NCBI GenBank assembly: GCA_034359265.1
Contig: CP136896.1
Coordinates: forward strand, 13,609,501 to 13,673,500
Direction: 5' to 3'
DNA: 64,000 nt
Source: Canna indica
Lineage: Eukaryota > Streptophyta > Magnoliopsida > Zingiberales > Cannaceae
A program made the translations under genes and the position numbers. Below, piece by piece: positions 12,191 to 24,385 of this stretch; the first letter of the stretch is position 1; every line of letters starts with the position of its first letter. The notes below the pieces were generated by a model. It made no database searches, was not told the origin of the DNA, and was given only the letters and a program-made list of their open reading frames with translations.

Positions 12191-12426
12191 CGTATTAGCA
12201 CTTGGACGAGCCTTGTCTTGAAACAAATAGTTTATTGCTTAGCATTCGATATACAAAGGTTTGTAGTCAATATCTAGAGTTTATTCATCGAAATTCTTTG
12301 TATTAAACATAGGTGGACAACTAGGGGATAACTCTACTGGGGATGTAGATCCAAGAAAGCTAACAATGTAAATATAGGTACATTTGTTAGATCAAACCTA
12401 TGACTCAGGTTGATACTAATTAATTT
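12191..12426. other. Spacer, no gene recognised
   Basis: Short AT-rich segment between the copia gag relic and an LTR-X-like fragment. It may belong to the same old copia element, but no motif confirms this. Confidence 0.35.
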
Positions 12427-12840
12427 TTTGATGAAATGATACACTAGTGGGGCGAATAGTATGTTTATGGCTATTCATAATTACTCTGTTTTGGTTTTAT
12501 TGTTTGTTAACCAATTTTCAGTTTACTGCAAAGAATAATGAGATGCTGAATGGATAAATTGCACAATGAAACTAATGAACACAAACAAGAAATTTTCAAT
12601 TTTATGATGGTCTCACTCAACCCATGCCTATATTCACTACCTAAACATCATACTTAAAATCTCAAATAATCCACTAAGGAACAACACAAATAAATACTTG
12701 AATTTGTACATAATTACAAGGCTATCAATTAAACAATACCGAATCCGGTCTCACAACATTTATAAAAGGCAAACAACCAAAACAAAACAAAACAAGCAAA
12801 CAACAAGATAGAAGGAAGAAAATTTCATGGATCATAGCTT
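12427..12840 (+). mobile_element. LTR-X-like fragment (old, truncated)
   Basis: Starts with a degraded form of the family's opening (gatgaaatgatacactagtgg...gaatagtatg). Further on it has the 'cccatgcctatattcactacctaaacatc' block that matches the same block of LTR-X copies 1 and 2. It is cut off exactly where the 5' LTR of Copia-A begins at 12841. It is more diverged than the other copies. Confidence 0.5.
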
Positions 12841-13236
12841 TGTTGAATTAATTTATTAATATTGGTGTGGATTAGCATTAATTAATTATTAGGAACTAAT
12901 TAAGTGATCATGTTTTGGCTCAATTCATTAAATTCAAATTCTGATTACAATCTTGTAATTGTGAGTGAATTATGATAGGTTGAGTTACTCACAAGTCCAT
13001 TTGGTAGAGGCCCAACTCAGCTCATTCTGCAGCCCAAGTTCCCTATCACATATTTGGCTAGTGGGGGAAACCTAGGGTTTCAATAACCCATCATGCATGT
13101 TATAAAAGGGAAAAAGACTAAATAACCTAAAGGTATTCCTCTCTCTCTCTCGTCACCTTCCATCATCATTTTCCATGGCATTCCTTGGATTTGCAGGTCC
13201 ACATTTTTATCTTTATCTCACACGTATGTTGTTAAA
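12841..13236 (+). repeat. Copia-A 5' LTR
   Basis: Matches the 3' LTR from its first base through the CT-rich segment and 'caccttccatcatcat' near 13160. The last ~60 bp are diverged. The end is placed by the primer-site-like sequence that follows. Confidence 0.75.
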
Positions 13237-13248
13237 TGGTATTAGAGG
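13237..13248 (+). promoter_or_regulatory. Primer-binding-site relic (tRNA-iMet type)
   Basis: TGGTATTAGAGG differs at two positions from TGGTATCAGAGC, the usual initiator-methionine tRNA primer site of plant copia elements. It lies just after the 5' LTR. The C-to-T change fits decay of methylated cytosine. Confidence 0.5.
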
Positions 13249-13369
13249 TATGCTTTTCGAATCATTTGTTTTGGCCTCCCGGATATGTTATTTTGCTTTC
13301 ATGTTTCAATCAATTTTATATCTGAGTTTACAAGATATTCTAGCTTCTTTGTGTGCACCTCGTGACGTG

Positions 13370-13603
13370 TGGGGACACTAGCACCATCTCGGCACGCACC
13401 GCGAGGCACATAGGAGTTTGAACAAGGGTTTTTCCCCTACAGGCGCACGCCGCATGGCTAGCGCACACCATTGTCCCAGCTTAGCCCCGCAAGGCGAACA
13501 AGGGTTTCCTTAGTTCCTCGCGAGGTGAATAGGAGCTTCCCCTCTATAGGTGCACGCCGCGAGGCATGCACCCTCCGGTGTGGGGTGCTACGCACGCCAC
13601 CCA
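13370..13603. other. GC-rich degenerate repeat segment, left half
   Basis: Built from repeated words such as 'cgcgaggcatgca' and 'gcacgccgc'. It resumes at 14595 after the solo LTR, so the two halves were continuous before that insertion. It lies in the Copia-A leader. No reading frame here looks real. Confidence 0.6.
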
Positions 13604-14589
13604 TGTAAGTCGAATGGCCTACACTAGATGGGGGGTGAATAATGTGTCAACTAAAAACTTCAGCCTAATTTGATTTTAATCATTTTTTAAACTACTTAGG
13701 CAAAACATAATTTTAATCAACAAGTGGAAGCAATTTAAACACAAGCAAAGTAACAATGCTAACACATGAATTTATAGTGCTTCAGCCCCAATGCCCTACC
13801 CCAATTACCCAAGCACCCCCGCTTAGGGTTTCACTTGTAACCCACTTGGTTAAAGTTCCTTACAATGATAAATTTTCTCCGAAAAATCTCCGCCTTCCTA
13901 TTGAGAGCACTATCCCACCTCACTCTTTCCTAAGGATACTCTAATCCTAGATTACAAGGGTGGATGTATGCATTTTCACTAAGGCAACCACCAACACTCT
14001 ACAAGCTTGAATACAAGATACTAAATCACAAAAATATACAAGTAAAGGAGAAAATAAACAAAGCAACATATACTTAGCTCCAACACAAGATCCCTAGACC
14101 TCTTGATGGCTTTTGATAATGAATTAATGGAGAATGAAGGCTAAATCAAGGTTTAAAATCAAAACTAGGATTTTTGTTGGCGATTTCGATCGATCGACAG
14201 TCGGTCGAGGGTCGGCCGAAAAATCACTGGACACAACAGTGTCCAATCGGTCGACCATCGGTTGATCGGCGATCAGGCAAGGGTCGGCCGATAACTTGGG
14301 CAATTTGTTAATTTCTTCCAGTTTATTGATTTTCAGGTGTCGAGTTTTTATTTTTACGATTATTATGCATCAAATAGAGCATATTGCAATAAATCTAGAC
14401 ACCCTAAACCTAGACTCTATCTTCCCAATAAATCATCGAGCGTCCTTGCCGATTTCTCTGATTCCAATTGGGGACGTCGTGCGCAAACTGATATGGAACC
14501 TAAAAATATTTATTCATGAAATTATTAGTTTCATGTTTGTTATCTTCAAAACTGAAATTAAGACCAAGGTTGAAAAGCTTAACGCAACA
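13604..14589 (+). mobile_element. LTR-X solo LTR (plus orientation)
   Basis: Begins TGTAAGTCGAATGGCC, ends ...AACGCAACA, and is flanked by the exact 5-bp duplication ACCCA (13599-13603 and 14590-14594). The content is collinear with the other LTR-X copies, with an internal deletion relative to the 1.56-kb solo LTR at 15161-16721. No internal domain or second LTR is attached, so it is the product of LTR-LTR recombination. The palindrome cluster (ggtcgacc, tcggccga) lies at about 14185-14290. Confidence 0.85.
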
Positions 14590-14594
14590 ACCCA

Positions 14595-14985
14595 GTCTCG
14601 CGAGGTGTCCAGTCTCGCGAGGCATGCAGCCTCTGGCGGGTGTGGCGTATGCAGTATCGTGAGGCATGCAGCCTCTAACTAGTGTGGCGAGCTTTGCACG
14701 TCACCCTACCTCATGAGGCGTGCTACCTCCGGGTGTGTGGCGTGCATCATGCGCCAGTCTTCCCGCAGACTGCAGCCTGCGGGCTGAAGGTGTGCAATCT
14801 ACGGCCTACGGGCTGCAGGCATGCAATATGTGGCCTGTGGACTGCAGGTGAGGCGTGCAATGCATGCCACCTACCTGGGGCTATGCCCTTTGTTTTATGG
14901 GCGGCCCCTCGGGCCCGCCTTTTGGGCCTAGTTTATAGGCGGCCCATGAGGCCTTTTTTTAGCCTTTTATAGGCTATATATATAT
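14595..14985. other. GC-rich degenerate repeat segment, right half
   Basis: Repeats of 'gcgaggcatgcagcctc' and 'ctgcgggctgcaggc', then 'gggcggcccctcgggcccgcc'. It continues the segment that ends at 13603. A reading frame spans part of it (14682-14972), but its Cys/Ala/Gly-rich composition simply reflects the repeats. Confidence 0.6.
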
Positions 14986-15160
14986 GATTTTTCAAGCCGA
15001 ATATATGTATATATATATGATTTTTCAAGCCTATTTTTTTTATAAAAAAAACATTAATAATTATAATGGACATTTATAAATTTTTTAACAATATTATGAG
15101 AACTTTTACACCTAATGATTGCGTACTCACCTATCGTGGGTTCAATCACAATGGTGCATT

Positions 15161-16721
15161 TGTTGGCCTAAGGATTTTCAATATGGTCTTAATCTCGGTT
15201 TTGATGACAACAAACATGAAACTAATGTTTCATTGAGAAATATTTTCAGGTTCCATATTGGTTAGCAATCGACGTCCCCGATCGAAAAAATTGAAGAAAT
15301 CGGCAAGGATGCTCGTCGGCGCTCGGGATTCTTCGAGAAGTTAGAGTTTAGGTTTAGGGTTCCTACATGTGTTGTAAATCCTCATGATGATGCAAAGAAA
15401 CTCAAAAACCAAACCCGAACCCCAAAACATAAAAACCAGAAAATTAGAAAAGATCCTGAAATTCACTAAGCCTATGGAGCTCCTTGGAGGGCTATATGAC
15501 CTAGATATTTTCTTGGCACCAAAAGTCCTGGTAATTGTTCCTTAGGTAAAAACTAGTAAACAACATATTTTTGAGGATTTTTTGGAAGCCTTTAACCTAT
15601 ATATATTTGACCCGAGAGATTATAAAATTTCAGTTTTTGGAAATTTGTACTAGACCTCAAAAGTTAGATTTTGATTCTTAAGGATTTTAATTTTTTAGAT
15701 ATTTTTAATGAATCTAAATGAGGAGTAAACCTTATCTAACATTTATGTTTTAAAGTTATTATATAAGAGGACTTAGCAAAGACCGAACCTAGAAACGAAC
15801 AAACGAGTAAAAAAATCAGCAAAGTTGGCTGATTTTTCCAATTTCAGTCGACCGAATGGTGCCCAAAAGTGGTAGAATGCATTCGGTCGCTCGGTCGGTC
15901 GACCGACGATCGACCGGCAAATGACCGAATGGCAAAAATAGCCATATTTCGAGTCATTGGGTTGGTTGTTTCATGCCAACTCTTCATGGCTTATAAATAG
16001 AAGCCAAGAGAGCCTTCCTTTGAGGTTGTTGAGCCTATTGAGACATTTTCTACACTTTCTAAGCTTTGATTGAGTCACTTTTCATTCCAAGCCCTAGTTT
16101 CATCATCCATTTTTGATTAAGCCTTGTTCCTTCATCGATTCATCAATTTGAGGCATCGAGATGACTAGGGAGTTTCTTTTGGAGCTATGTATACTTTGGT
16201 TTTGTTTATTACTCCAATTGTTTGTGTATTTTTTTGTTATTTACATTGTATTTCAAAGTGTAAAGACCTAGGTTGTTAGGTCTTGAAATTGGGTGGTAAC
16301 CTTGGTATTTAAGATTTAAATCCATCGATGTAAACTTAGGTTTGAGGTGGGACAGTGCTCTCGGTAGGAAGGCAGAGACTTCCGGGTGTGGAAATGCCTT
16401 CGGTGTGAGAGCAGAAATTCTCCGATGAAAACGTCCTCGTTGTAAAGGAAACAATTAATCTAGTAAAGTTTAATTTGGACATCCTAAGTGTGGTGCTTAG
16501 GTAGTGGAATAGGCATTGGGGTTGAACCATTATAAATCTCTTTGTTTGCATTGCTTACTTCGCGTATTGATTACTTGACTTATTTTATTCGCTTTCGCAT
16601 TCATTTAGTAGTTGAATAGTGCATTAACACAAGTAGTCAATAAAATGATTGAAACCAAAATTAAGTTTAAGATTAGCAAACACACTACTCACCCCCTTCT
16701 AGTGTGGCCATTTCACCAACA
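15161..16721 (-). mobile_element. LTR-X solo LTR (minus orientation, longest copy)
   Basis: On plus it opens TGTTGGCCTAAGG and ends ...CATTTCACCAACA, so both ends carry the TGTTGG/CCAACA inverted termini. The flanking 5-mers are GCATT (15156-15160) and GTATT (16722-16726), a target-site duplication with one C-to-T difference. This 1561-bp copy is the best reference for the family. The palindrome cluster is at 15850-15930. It has no coding capacity. Confidence 0.85.
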
Positions 16722-16949
16722 GTATTGGTTGAAATCACATATGCTTGTTTTATTGGTAATGGATATACCTTATCGGTGTAACATTAGAGATATAATTTAT
16801 GGACAATTTCAACATTATTAACATTCCTTCTATTTTAATGTTTCAATGTTTTTTGCATCCTATCAATGTAGTGGCATTGATTACATTTGTGGTGTGAACA
16901 AAACTACTTTCCCTCACTTCATTATTTAGTTAATTAGGGACCCTTAGAC

Positions 16950-19900
16950 AGTGATTAATGCCCTATGACGACTAGAAGGAATTCCTAGATATGTATCTAA
17001 CAATCACTAAGGAAGATTTGACTCTTAGGGAACCTAAACCAATAGATCTCACTATCGAATCTAGTGCTGCTGACAAGGCCTACCACAAATAGTGGTATGA
17101 GTCCAATAGGATTTGTCTGACAATAATAAAGTTCACCATTAAGAAAACTATCAAACAAGTATTCCTGAGAAGGATATAGCAGCAGAATATTTGAAGGCCA
17201 GTGGTGAGAAATTCAAAAAGTTTGACAAAAGTCAAAAGGCCTTTTACCTCTCTCTATTGGATAACACTCATTAGGATGGAGTGTCATGCGTATGTGAGCA
17301 TATAATAGAGCTTGTGAATTATTTCAACAACCTGAAATCCTACAATATTTACTTGGAAGAGAGTTACTTGGTCTATTGTGTTCTGCAATCTCTCCCATTT
17401 GAATATGGTGTTTTGAGAACCACCTATAACTCTCAAAAGGCTGAATGGTCATTGGACCAAATGATTTTAATTGTGACTCGGGAGGAGTCAATGAAGAAAG
17501 AAAACTCTCACACGTCATCTGTTAATTACTTCTCTCATGGTTTGAGCAGTAAAGCAAGTACTGATGATCTGAAGGGAAAGAAATTTGAGTCTCACCCTAA
17601 GAGTAAGAGTTTGGATCCAAGAAAGGTGATAAGCGCTTCAAAGGTCCAAAGGGTCTAAAGAAGAAATACTTTAAGGGTGAATACCACTATTGTAAGAAGC
17701 CTGATCACAAAATATCATAGTGCTTCAAGCTTAAGAACAAGCTTGAAAGAGAAGGTATACCCTTTGAATATGCCCCTCTAGCTCTAATTTGATATGAATC
17801 CAATAATTTTGAAATACCTTCTGATTCATGGTGGTTGGATTCTGGTGCAACTATTCATGTTGCAAACTCTTTGCAGGGTTCAGAAATAGGTGGATGCTAA
17901 ATGAGAGGGAGGAGACCATCTTAGGAGTTGAAGGAACTTCATCAATAGTAGATTGCATAGGATCTATTAGTTTAAATTTGGCTTCCGGTCATGTTCTAGA
18001 TTTGAACAATGTTGTTTGTGTTCCCACTTCAAGAAGAAATTTGATTTCTGGTTCTTTATTTGATCAATGCGAATATTCATTTTGGCAAGATAATGGAAAA
18101 ATATATATTTTCTTTGACTATGTTGTTGTTGGTAATACTTCTTTTCAAAATGGTATATATTGTTTGAATTTAAATGTTTGCCCAACTCCAAATTCGAGTA
18201 CTCTTATTTATGTTGTTGTTGGATGCAAACGCCGAAGAGTTGATAAAAATTCATATAATGTTGTGGCATCGGCATTTGGGTCATATCTCTAAAGAGAGAC
18301 TGGACATGATATCCATCGATGGTCAGACAAAGTGTGCTACATAATTTAGATTTCTCATATTTTGAAGCATGTATTGACTGTATTAAGGAATAATTTCCCG
18401 CTAGAGCTAGAAACAAAGGGGAAAATAGATGTAAGAATATCTTAGACCTTATTCACACTAACATCTATGGACCCATCACTCTTGCTGCTCTGGGTGGACT
18501 CAGTTACTATATTAGTTTTATAGATGATAACTCCAGATTTGTGTTGTTCGAACTCTTATATAAGAAATCTGAATCATTAGATGCCTTTAAGAATTTTAGG
18601 ACAAGAGTTGAATTGAAATATGGTAATGTTATCAAATGTGTCAGATCTGATAGGGTGGTGAATACTATGGGAGGTACACAGAGACAGGCAAAAATCCCGA
18701 TCCATTTGCTTTATTTTTGCGAGAACATGGCATTGAGGCTCAATATACTATGCCTGGCACCCCCTTAATAAAATGGGGTTGCAGAGAGACGTAATCATAC
18801 TCTGATGAACATGGCCAAGAGTATGACTAGCCACTCCTCCTTACCAGAATTTTTATGGGATGACGCTTTGAAGACTGCAACCTATATTCTTAATCAAGTT
18901 TCTAGTAAATCAGTATCAAAGACCCATATGAACTTTATTTTGGTAAGAACCCAGTTTGAAGCACTTTCATGTGTGGGGCTATAAGGCGGAAGTGAGGCTG
19001 TACAATCCTCAGCTCAAAAAACTTGACTCCAGAACTGTCAGTGAATTTTTTATTTGGTATTGCTCAGGATCAAGGGGATGCAAATTTTATTGCCCTACTC
19101 ACACTACTAGAGTCATCGAGTCCGATCGAGCATTTTATTTTGAGGATAACTTGGATAGCGGGAGTCTTGTGCCTAGGGTCATTGATGTATGTGATGAAAG
19201 CATTCTTTTTCTCATACCTATTTTATCAACTCCATCAGTTAATAGAAATGAGGTTATTGTTGAGAATCCAATTGACGTTGATTCTCCTATGATGATTGTT
19301 GAGGAACCAGTTGTTGAGTTAAGATGGTGTCAGAGAATCCACAAACTTGCAATTTCAGGTGATTATATGGTTTATCTGCAAGAATTTGAATCTGATATTA
19401 TTGATGACACAGATCCTATCTCTTTTATACAAGAGACATCGGGCCCTCACTCCTCTGAATGGTTGAAGGCTATAAACGATGAGATTGCCTCCATGCATCA
19501 CAACCATGTTTGGGAATTTATTGGATTGTCAGATGGCTATAAGCCTGTTGGTTGCAAATAGGTCTTTAAGACCAAGTGAGAAGATATTGGTGAAATTGAA
19601 AAATATAAAGCCAGAATCGTAGCTAAAGGCTACAATCAGAAAGAATGTATTGATTACATGAAAACCTTCTCTCCGATGTCTACTAAAGATGCCTTTAGAG
19701 TGGTTATGGCTATTGTTGCTCAACTTGATCTTGAACTTCACCTGATGGATGTTAAGATCGCTTTTCTTAATGGAGATCTATTTGAGGAAGTTTATATGGT
19801 TCAACCTGATGGTTTTGTTGAATCTGGGAAAGAGCACATGGTGTGCAAACTGAATAGATTTATATATAGGCCGAAACAAGTTTCAAGGCAGAGGTATCTG

Positions 19901-21001
19901 AAATTTGATGAGGTCGTTACCTCTCTTGGGTTCATTAAGAATGCTTCAGATAAGTGTATTTATCAAAATTTTGATGGGAGCAATTATGTGATTCTTGTGC
20001 TCTACATCGATGACATCCTATTGGCCAGTAATTCAATAAATTTTCTAAATGAGACAAAACACATACTTTTATGCCGTTTTGACATGAAAGATCTTGGTTA
20101 GGCCTCTTTTGTTCTTGAAATACAGATTTGTCATGATATGTCTCTTGAAATTCTTGGTTTTTCTTATATAACCTATATTGATCGAGTGTTTAAAAGGTTT
20201 AAAATGCACTCTTGCACTCCTTGTGTGGCACCCTGTTCAGAAAGGTGAAAGGTAGTCCAAATCATAGTGCTCCCAGAGTGATGCTGAGAGGGCTCGATCA
20301 TATGGATAAAATTTCATATGTTTTGATGTTGGCAGCCTCATGTAAGCTCAAGTATGCACTTGTCTAGACATAGCTTTTGTTGTTAGTGTGCTTGGTAGAT
20401 ACTTGAGCATTCCTGACAAGGATCATTGGAGGGCTGCAAAGAAAGTAATGAGGCATCTGCAGGGTGCAAAACATCATATATTGACTTTCAAAAAATTTGA
20501 TCCCTTTGAGATTGTAGGGTACAAAGATTCAAACTATGCATCTTGTATGGATGATCGTAAATTCATTCTGGATACATCTTTATGATGTTTGGAGGAGATG
20601 TTTCATAGAAGAGTGTCAAACAAATACTCATAACTACCTCAATTATGGAAGCAAAGTACATCACATGTTATGAAGCCACTTGTCAGGCTATATGGTTGAG
20701 GAAATTGATATCCAACATGCATCTTGTGGATTCCATATCGCGGCCTCTAACCATCTATTGTGATAGTTCGTCTGTCGTGTACTTTTCTCAAAATCACAGA
20801 AACTCTAGTTGTATCAAACATTTTGATGTTAAGCACATCTTTGTTAGTGAGAAGATTGATCAATCTCATACTCGTGTGGTTCACATACTTGGTGAACATA
20901 TGCTTGGGGATTCATTGACCAAGGGCCTACCCGTTAGAGTATTTCTAAAGCATGTTACTCATATGAGTCTTGTTAAATCTTATGATGTAGCCTTGGTCTA
21001 G
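16950..21001 (+). pseudogene. Copia-A gag-pol polyprotein relic
   Basis: Fragments in copia order: gag (about 16970-17640), a zinc knuckle with a stop inside it (17690-17725), protease with DSGATIHV (17830-17860), the GAG-pre-integrase HLGHIS motif (about 18265), integrase remnants (18450-18900), reverse transcriptase (19560-20101) with VKIAFLNGDL and the catalytic YIDD (near 20005), and RNase H (20388-21001) with the YCDSSS and HFDVKH motifs. Stops and frameshifts separate almost every domain, so no enzyme is made. A copia polyprotein is normally one ORF of about 1300 codons, and the full length is roughly represented here. Confidence 0.85.
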
Positions 21002-21267
21002 TGGGAGCCTGAGTTGTGCCCTTAAGGGCCATTTATGATGTAATTTGACATCTTTTGGTTGAAGTCCATTTATATGGCTTTGTTGTATCCAGATATTGAA
21101 ACATTATCAACGACCGTTTTTATCATTTGTTTCCCTATCAGATTCAATGATCGTGTGTACGTTGTTTCATTTCTGAATCTTGTCTTGGGTTGGTGTATAC
21201 TGATCACTTAACATTTGTTAAAATTAGTTTTTTTTGTCATTTATACTAATAATTGATTAATGATATC

Positions 21268-21279
21268 CAAGTGGGAGAT
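21268..21279 (+). promoter_or_regulatory. Polypurine tract of Copia-A
   Basis: CAAGTGGGAGAT directly before the 3' LTR start TGTTGAAC. It is the standard plus-strand primer site of plant copia elements. Confidence 0.8.
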
Positions 21280-21721
21280 TGTTGAACTAATTTATTAATA
21301 TTGGTGTGGATTATAATTAATTAATTATTCAGAACTAATTAAGTAATCATGTTTTGGCTCAATTAATTAAATTCAGATTCTGATTAGGACCTTGTAATTG
21401 TGAGTGACCCAACCTATAAGTGAACCATTATAGGTTGGGTCACTCACAAGTCCATTGGGTAGAGACCCAACTCACAACTCATTCCGCAACCCAACTTTCC
21501 TATCACATGTTTGGCTGGTGGGAGAGACCTAGAATTTTAATAACCCATCATGCATGTTATAAAAGGGAGAGAGACTAAATAACCTAAAGGTATTCTAGGG
21601 TGTCTCTCTCTGGCAACTGGATATTGTGAGTTGCAACTCATCCCTCTTGGTCACCTTCCATCATCACTTTCCATGTTTAATACACGTGAAAAAAAATATA
21701 TTTTTGATTTATTGTGATTTC
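21280..21721 (+). repeat. Copia-A 3' LTR
   Basis: Matches the 5' LTR from its first base. It has an extra palindromic insertion relative to the 5' copy: 21400-21418 and 21429-21447 are a perfect 19-bp inverted repeat. The end is placed at ...GATTTCAACA before gypsy LTR-like sequence and may be off by a few bases. Confidence 0.7.
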
Positions 21722-24370
21722 AACAAAGAAGTTTGGATACACGTCGGAGCGGGCCGAGCGAATCGCCGAAAGGTGCGAATTGAGTTACGGCCTTTGTCGC
21801 GCAAATAAAATTATTTGGTTTAAGTTGTTTAGATGTTAGATGAAGATTGGACCCGAGACGAGTCCGGGGGTCCGATCAGAACTCCAATTGGGTGCGTATA
21901 GACGCATTTATGGCTAGCTTAAGGCTTAGGGGCATTATTGTAATTAAAGGTAAGTAATTAAAATAAAAAGGATGCGTGGGACCGTGCGACTAAAAGAGCT
22001 GCACACATCACAGGTTTGGGCGACATCGGAGATCGTCGGTGCAGGAACACGAATGAGCACCTTCCTTCTCGATCTTCCTTGTCGGTGAGTGGTTTTTATG
22101 TTCTTTCTTTTCTCTATTGTTATTTGGATTCTCTGCTGGGTTTTGATCAAAAGAGGATGGATAGGAAGAGATGAGTGGAGAGAGAGGAAAGATAGACTGG
22201 GTTGGCCGAAAGGAGGCGGCGACCGTGCAGCTGGAGGTGACGTCAGGCCATGCGGCCTCGACGGCTGCCAGGCCGCGGCAGCTAGGTTGATGTCCGACGC
22301 ATGGTGGTTGCCACTGGCCATTCCCGACGAAGGGCCAGTGTCCCACCGGCGCCGGGAGCCGCGGGAGAGGCCGGCGATGGCTGGCGGGTGGTCACCGACG
22401 GCCTAGGGACCGCTGGGTGTGAGCCGACGGTGAGCAGGTCGACGCTCGGGCAAGTGGGCACGGGCACGGGGTGAGTGGGCTCGGGCAAGTGATTTCTTTA
22501 TTTTTTGAATTATGTAATTAAAAAGGTGAGTTTTATCGTAAGAAATGAATTTATATTTAAAGATTGTTGGGGTATTTTGAAATTAATCTTAGAGACGTCA
22601 GATGGAATTGAGGTAAGCATGAAAGTTATAGGTTTTCACGTTCTGAATACGATGGTTGTGCCCGATTTCTGATCTGAGGTTGTTTTATAGGTCTTTTGTG
22701 TTTTTTTAGTATTATGGTAAGGTTGTATTCCAGGTTTACATGAGACTTCATAAATAGTTATTGATAAATGGTTGGAGGTCAATAGAGGTGTAGGGTAAGG
22801 AAGGACCGATCGGGTAAAAGAATTGAGAGAAAGATGTTTGTCTTGGAAATCGTGGTTTGCTATGGTGATAATTCTTTTTCGAATTTCTGGATTCCTTCTT
22901 GAATGATTTGGAAATTAGTACCGACCCTTATAATTTTTTTAGTTGTCGATTTTGCGGGAATCCTATGTTGTACCTTAATTAAATTCAAGATTTAAGCATG
23001 GAAAGTTCTAGATTTAAGTGTTCAGTTAAACTTGGTAATATCTAAAATTATTCTTGTTAAATTTCAGAATATTAGCATGGTTAAATTCAGTTTAGATCAT
23101 GAATAGATTTCAGAATTTACTAGATGATAAACTACAAATTTAACTATGTTGGACTTGGTGTTTATGTTGGTGAAATGTTTGAGAAATTTATTATCTGTTC
23201 AGATTGTTACGCTTTGCTTCATTCAATCTTGAAAAGTATTCATGTTTAATGTAAGTATATTCTTAATGGATATGTCACTATGTATTTACTTTAGACAATG
23301 GTTGGGTTAAATTACGATAGCGGTTGATATCTGTATGCTAAATTCTTGCATTTGAATAATTAATCCTTAATATGGTGCATGGACACACCTAGGGCTGGTT
23401 TGGGTTGGCTTGAAATGGTGGGATACACTGTCGGGGGATTAGATCCCGAGAAAGGACCTGGTAAGGGGGTAGGCGCATGATAAATGTTTTAATGGTTCTA
23501 GACATTCTTATATATATATCCTGGTAAGGGGGTAGGCGCATGATAAATGTTTTAATGGTTCTAGTCATATATATATATATGAATGTCTATTTAAATTTAT
23601 TATAGACATGGATGTGTTTGTGCTTGTGATTGGGACTGGAGTGTAGCCAAGCTGATCAGCGAGTGGATTATGGACCGGGAAACTCGTCGGTGAGCCATGC
23701 TAATGACGGAACCGGAGTGGCATTGGTTGGAGGACTTTCCCAACCACAGGGGTTACCTGAGGCTAGAGGGCCTTCCTAGCTCAGGGAATCATGGGCGGCA
23801 AGCTCGCTAGGCACATCCTAGTGACCGAATCGTATTCTTGCCTAATGCATGTTTTGCTTGTATATGGATGGATTGGGTGCATGTGCACTGGGTTGTTATA
23901 TTAGTTTGGATTTATCTTATCGCATGAACTACATGGAGATATAAATTAGTGAGTTATGATTATGGTGGTATTCTCTTCATATGAATTACCTATATATATA
24001 TACATAGAGAGGGCTCGGGAACGAGCCACTCACCGAGTTCTTTATGAACTCACACTCTTTTGTTGTTGTATTTATTGCAGCTCTAGATCAGTAGGGATAC
24101 TGATGAACCTATGTGGCGCAGTTGGGTGGCAAGCTCAGGCAGCAAGTCTCGTGACGAGTCAGTCGTAGTCCAATCATAGGGTGGTTATACATTGTATCAT
24201 ATGTCGGTTTAGAACCTAAATTTGTAAACATATTGGTGTTTAAATGTTCCATTGGAGTCTGCATGGTTATTGTTTATTATTTTCACATTGGTATTCATAG
24301 TTTCAGTAGGCTTCGGAGTACATACGTATACTTCGGTCGGTCACGTGACCCTAGATTTTGGGGCGTGACA
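21722..24370 (+). mobile_element. Ty3/gypsy LTR (long), left end truncated
   Basis: About 2.65 kb of non-coding sequence ending '...attttggggcgtgaca', immediately before a tRNA-iMet primer site. The 'acgtcgg(a)gcgggccgagcgaatc' opening and the GGGGCGTGACA end resemble long LTRs of the Tekay/Del type. The canonical TG start was not found. The left boundary abuts the Copia-A 3' LTR, so the first bases are probably lost. A 63-bp tandem duplication lies at 23457-23566. Short GC-rich reading frames at 21944-22488 are not real genes. Confidence 0.65.
23457..23566 (+). repeat. Tandem duplication, 63-bp period
   Basis: 'cctggtaagggggtaggcgc' and the following 25 bp occur at 23457 and again at 23520, separated by a short TA-rich piece. 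The shared part is 45 bp with no mismatch. Confidence 0.9.
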
Positions 24371-24373
24371 AAG

Positions 24374-24385
24374 TGGTATCAGAGC
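24374..24385 (+). promoter_or_regulatory. Primer binding site (tRNA-iMet type) of gypsy element
   Basis: TGGTATCAGAGC, an exact match to the standard initiator-Met tRNA primer site, three bases after the LTR end. About 200 bp of leader follows, then the element is lost. No gag is seen before Copia-B. Confidence 0.85.

Larger units (their letters stand above)
12841..21721 (+). mobile_element. Copia-A: decayed Ty1/copia element with nested solo LTRs
   Basis: Two direct LTRs beginning TGTTGAA(T/C)TAATTTATTAATATTGG lie at 12841 and 21280, about 90% alike over the first 125 bp by eye. A primer-site relic follows the first, and a polypurine tract (caagtgggagat) directly precedes the second. Between them come gag, zinc knuckle, protease, integrase, reverse transcriptase and RNase H, in copia order and all broken. 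The 5' leader is lengthened by two LTR-X solo LTRs. Flanking 5-mers at the outer ends do not match clearly, so the outer TSD is lost or the 3' end is misplaced by a few bases. Confidence 0.85.

Noticed and set aside
14682..14972. Cys-rich 96-codon frame
   Set aside because: It lies in a degenerate GC-rich repeat of the Copia-A leader. The composition is explained by the repeats.
21944..22488. Several overlapping Pro/Ala/Arg-rich frames on both strands
   Set aside because: They are inside a gypsy LTR and the GC-rich text gives open frames on both strands. No domain was seen.
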